17,988 nucleotides of DNA from NCBI GenBank assembly GCA_020741755.1, contig DYYI01000084.1, forward strand, positions 1 to 17,988. Direction: 5' to 3'. The stretch is from Aliicoccus persicus_A. Its GTDB lineage: Bacteria; Bacillota; Bacilli; Staphylococcales; Salinicoccaceae. Shown in pieces: positions 16,576 to 17,988 of the stretch; within the stretch, counting starts at the first letter, position 1, and each line of letters begins with the position of its first letter. The notes under the pieces were generated by a model. It saw nothing but the letters and a program-made list of their open reading frames with translations. It was not told the DNA's origin and ran no database searches. Made by a program: the position numbers and the translations under genes.

Positions 16576-16606
16576 AGCCAAACCTCCTAGAAATAAGAAC
16601 TAAAAT

Positions 16607-16649
16607 AAAACAAAAAAGACACATCAATCCCTTTTTGGATTGTTATGTC
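16607..16649 (-). terminator. HutP-controlled terminator between hutP and hutH
   Basis: On the reverse strand GACATAACAATCC (16649-16637), loop AAAAAG and GGATTGATGTGTC (16630-16618) form a 13-position stem with 12 pairs and one A-A mismatch, followed by TTTTTTGTTTT. It lies in the 111 bp between the hutP stop and the hutH ATG and directly follows the NAG triplets, as in the Bacillus subtilis hut operon. An alternative hairpin GTTAT (16658-16654)/ATAAC (16646-16642) would use part of its left arm. Confidence 0.93.
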
Positions 16650-16650
16650 C

Positions 16651-16667
16651 CTAATAACTAATGTCTG
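16651..16667 (-). promoter_or_regulatory. Predicted HutP-binding site (three NAG triplets) before the hutH terminator
   Basis: The transcript reads CAG-ACAT-TAG-TTAT-TAG, three NAG triplets each separated by exactly 4 nt, ending one base before the terminator stem. This is the recognition pattern established for B. subtilis HutP, whose hexamer binds NAG (best UAG) triplets with 4-nt spacers when loaded with L-histidine and Mg2+. With hutP immediately upstream, the assignment as the antitermination site is strong but inferred. Confidence 0.88.
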
Positions 16668-16686
16668 TGACAATCTATATTAAATT

Positions 16687-17130
16687 TTAAATGTGGTTAA
16701 TTCCAAGCCCCAAAGCCTCGTGTTCTTTACCTTTAATCGGCGCACCGATCGTACCGTAAAAACAGATGGAGATCCATTCTCCCTCAGCTTCAACGTCGTA
16801 TGGATTACCACGAACGATCGCAAATTTCAGACCGACCGTACGCATAATTTCACCGACACTTAAATCACCGCGCGTCACACCTTGCAGTGCTTCCAAAATC
16901 GCATGATAAAGTGCATGCGTCTCACGATAAACATTTTCATCGATGATCCCACCACGCTTTGCAGCCGTTTCAACAGACGAGATCACTTTGCTTAAATCCA
17001 TTGAACCCACTTTACCCGTCATCACTTTAAACGAGTCAAAATGTGGTAAAATGCTCAGTGCCGTTTTTTCATCGGTCAATGCAACAAGCGTCGTGAATTT
17101 ACCGAATTCACGATGTGTACTTTGAGTCAT
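16687..17130 (-). CDS. hutP: HutP, histidine-dependent RNA-binding antiterminator
   Basis: A 147-residue protein, one shorter than B. subtilis HutP. With L-histidine and Mg2+ the HutP hexamer binds NAG triplets in hut mRNA and prevents termination. Highly conserved blocks are KVGSMDLSKVISSVETA, YRETHALYHAI, ALQGVTRGDL, RTVGLKFAIVRGNPY and the C-terminus GTIGAPIKGKEHEALGLGINHI. H72, H76 and H137 correspond to the metal-binding His73, His77 and His138 of the Bacillus protein. The ATG at 17130 has AGGTAGG upstream, 6 nt away. This Shine-Dalgarno sequence is itself part of a run of TAG triplets (17138-17172), suggesting autoregulation. It is the first gene of hutPHUI, with promoter 17178-17206. 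Confidence 0.97.
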   Translation of the reverse strand: MTQSTHREFGKFTTLVALTDEKTALSILPHFDSFKVMTGKVGSMDLSKVISSVETAAKRGGIIDENVYRETHALYHAILEALQGVTRGDLSVGEIMRTVGLKFAIVRGNPYDVEAEGEWISICFYGTIGAPIKGKEHEALGLGINHI

Positions 17131-17137
17131 AATATAC

Positions 17138-17172
17138 CTACCTAATCACTATTCACTAATGTCTAATAACTG
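17138..17172 (-). promoter_or_regulatory. Heptad array of NAG triplets in the hutP leader, overlapping its ribosome binding site
   Basis: Reading the transcript strand: CAG (17172-17170), then TAG at 17165-17163, 17158-17156, 17151-17149 and 17144-17142. Each is separated by exactly 4 nt (spacers TTAT, ACAT, TGAA, TGAT). A further TAG at 17140-17138 is off phase. The predicted start site is near 17171, so the array fills almost the whole leader of about 40 nt, and the last two triplets form the Shine-Dalgarno AGGTAGG. The pitch is that of HutP RNA sites. HutP binding would block ribosome access to hutP. Binding is inferred; the pattern is seen. Confidence 0.7.
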
Positions 17173-17177
17173 ATTTA

Positions 17178-17206
17178 ATTATAGCGTTTTCATGAATATT
17201 GTACAA
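17178..17206 (-). promoter_or_regulatory. Sigma-A promoter of the hut operon
   Basis: On the reverse strand TTGTAC (17206-17201), a 17-nt spacer and a consensus TATAAT (17183-17178) lie 47 nt upstream of the hutP ATG. The -10 is perfect and the -35 weak (three of six), as is common for regulated promoters. Confidence 0.8.
17179..17193 (-). promoter_or_regulatory. Cre-like CcpA site overlapping the hut promoter
   Basis: ATGAAAACGCTATAA matches the catabolite-responsive element consensus WTGNAANCGNWNNCW at all fixed positions but one (A instead of C near the end). It covers part of the -10/-35 spacer and five of six -10 bases, so CcpA bound here would exclude RNA polymerase. Carbon catabolite repression of hut through CcpA is known in B. 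subtilis. Assignment here is by motif and position only. Confidence 0.6.
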
Positions 17207-17225
17207 GGCGGGGGTGGTAGATTGG

Positions 17226-17430
17226 TTTGCGTGTCAATGAGCGAGTTTCATTGGAACGCAAATCAATCTGCGTGTCAGTGAGCAAGTCTCATTGGAACGA
17301 AAATCCATTTGCGAGTCCGTGAGCGCACCTCATTGTCCGTCAAATCTATTTGCGAGTCCGTGAGCTCATCTCATTGTCCGTCAAATCCGTTTACAGGACC
17401 GTGAGCTAATCTCATAGTCCGTCAAAACCA
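17226..17430. repeat. Five tandem 41-bp imperfect repeats between gyrA and hutP
   Basis: Units start at 17226, 17267, 17308, 17349 and 17390, each exactly 41 bp. All begin TTT/TCT and share TGAGC at the same offset followed by a CTCAT-like block. Units 1-2 have GTGTCAATGAGC-type left halves and CATTGGAACG right halves. Units 3-5 have GAGTCCGTGAGC (last unit diverged) and CATTGTCCGTC. Unit 1 with its flank is an inverted repeat with 21-nt arms (17220-17240 and 17248-17268: 18 Watson-Crick pairs, 2 G-U, 1 mismatch on the plus strand). The spacing is not a multiple of three and no reading frame runs through. The array fills most of the 356-bp gene-free gap; the remainder holds the gyrA terminator and hut promoter. 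Function unknown. Confidence 0.95.
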
Positions 17431-17439
17431 TTTAAACAC

Positions 17440-17478
17440 CAAAAAACACACACTATTCACAAAAAATAGTGTGTGTTC
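17440..17478 (-). terminator. Intrinsic terminator of gyrA
   Basis: On the reverse strand a perfect 12-bp stem, ACACACACTATT (17476-17465) with AATAGTGTGTGT (17457-17446), extended by one A-T pair, has loop TTTTGTG and runs into a T-stretch (17446-17441). It begins about 10 nt after the gyrA stop and should end the gyrBA transcript before the repeat array. Confidence 0.95.
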
Positions 17479-17486
17479 TTTTAAAT

Positions 17487-17988
17487 TTACTCAGATTCAT
17501 CCGAATCTTCCTCAGAAGATTCTGGATCTAGGTCTTCTTCGACCTTGTCTACTTCATTTTCTAGTGAAAATTCTGCATCTTCCATGCCGCCGCCTTCATC
17601 ACCGGCTTCACCAGCAACACCATCTCCAGAACCACCTTCATCACCAGAACCTGAATCTGTCTCTTTCTCTACTTCTTTCAGTTCCTCTTCAACATCTTTA
17701 ACCGTCGTTACAGTTGCAACGCGTTGGTCGTCCATCAAGCGAATCAAACGAACGCCTTGTGTGGCACGTCCTGTCACTGAAATATCTTCAACCAACAAGC
17801 GGATGATGACGCCATGATCTGTAACGATCATCAGATCTTCATCACCTTGAACGGCAGCGATGTACACTAACTGACCGTTACGTTCTGTCAGCGTTGCTGT
17901 CTTCACACCGCGTCCGCCACGGCGTGAAACTCGGTATTGTTCTTCTGGCGTAATCTTACCGTATCCTTTATCTGTGATGACTAATATA
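17487..17988 (-). CDS. gyrA: DNA gyrase subunit A, C-terminal fragment
   Basis: The frame is open to the window edge, and 167 codons including the stop are visible. It encodes the last part of the GyrA beta-pinwheel that wraps DNA: LVITDKGYGK, SRRGGRGVKT (a GyrA-box-like blade motif), EDLMIVTDHGVIIRL and GRATQGVRLIRL, all close to staphylococcal GyrA. About 65 residues of a disordered, strongly acidic tail rich in Glu, Asp, Gly and Ser follow, ending EEDSDESE. Such tails tune wrapping and supercoiling in other GyrA proteins; this one is unusually glycine-rich in its middle. The N-terminal start is outside the window. The internal GTG at 17906 is not a start. The gene ends in its own terminator. 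Confidence 0.97.
   Translation of the reverse strand, partial: ILVITDKGYGKITPEEQYRVSRRGGRGVKTATLTERNGQLVYIAAVQGDEDLMIVTDHGVIIRLLVEDISVTGRATQGVRLIRLMDDQRVATVTTVKDVEEELKEVEKETDSGSGDEGGSGDGVAGEAGDEGGGMEDAEFSLENEVDKVEEDLDPESSEEDSDESE

Noticed and set aside
16587..16602. Two further TAG triplets downstream of the hut terminator, one in the hutH Shine-Dalgarno, as another HutP site.
   Set aside because: They are 10 nt apart, off the required 4-nt spacing, and there are only two.
17226..17430. CRISPR array.
   Set aside because: The 41-bp periodic unit has no distinction between conserved repeat and variable spacer; whole units are similar throughout, and there are no cas genes.
17226..17430. Staphylococcal STAR-type repeats.
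   Set aside because: The STAR core motif (TGTTG-GGCCC type) is absent; these units have different sequence and length.

Overview
The window is a chromosomal core segment from a low-GC Gram-positive bacterium of the family Staphylococcaceae. The evidence is the order gyrA - serS - yybS - gdpP - rplI - dnaB - purA - tRNA-Glu/tRNA-Asp - walR - walK - walH - walI, which is the origin-proximal order of that family, together with protein sequences close to their staphylococcal counterparts. A complete hutP-hutH-hutU-hutI operon controlled by HutP sits between gyrA and serS. Staphylococcus aureus, as I recall it, has only a lone hutH there and no hutP. This points to a relative outside the aureus group (Macrococcus, Jeotgalicoccus or Salinicoccus would fit), but genus cannot be fixed from the sequence alone. 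Every gene lies on the minus strand, so the replication origin (dnaA side) is expected to the right of position 17988.

Layout from right to left, which is the direction of transcription. (1) The 3' end of gyrA and its terminator (17440-17988). (2) A gene-free spacer with five tandem 41-bp imperfect repeats (17226-17430). (3) The histidine-utilisation operon hutP-hutH-hutU-hutI (12167-17206), with a sigma-A promoter, an overlapping cre-like CcpA site, and two arrays of NAG triplets at exact 7-nt pitch. One array lies in the hutP leader and one lies in front of an intrinsic terminator between hutP and hutH. (4) serS behind a T-box leader, then yybS, gdpP, rplI and dnaB, tightly packed and ending in a terminator (5750-12149). 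(5) purA with its own promoter and terminator. (6) A two-tRNA operon (Glu, Asp). (7) The WalRK cell-wall two-component operon, walR-walK-walH and the first codons of walI at the left edge.

How the genes work together. HutH, HutU and HutI convert histidine through urocanate and imidazolone propionate to formiminoglutamate. HutP, activated by L-histidine and Mg2+, is expected to bind the NAG array before the hutP-hutH terminator and allow transcription into hutH. A second, longer NAG array covers almost the whole predicted hutP 5' UTR and runs into its Shine-Dalgarno sequence, which suggests direct autoregulation of hutP. This is the most interesting observation in the window. SerS expression is tied to uncharged tRNA-Ser through the T-box. 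GdpP degrades c-di-AMP, DnaB is the replicative helicase, and L9 is ribosomal. WalR/WalK with membrane partners WalH/WalI control cell-wall metabolism. A further oddity is HutU, which has Ala at the position where the family carries its annotated active-site Cys.
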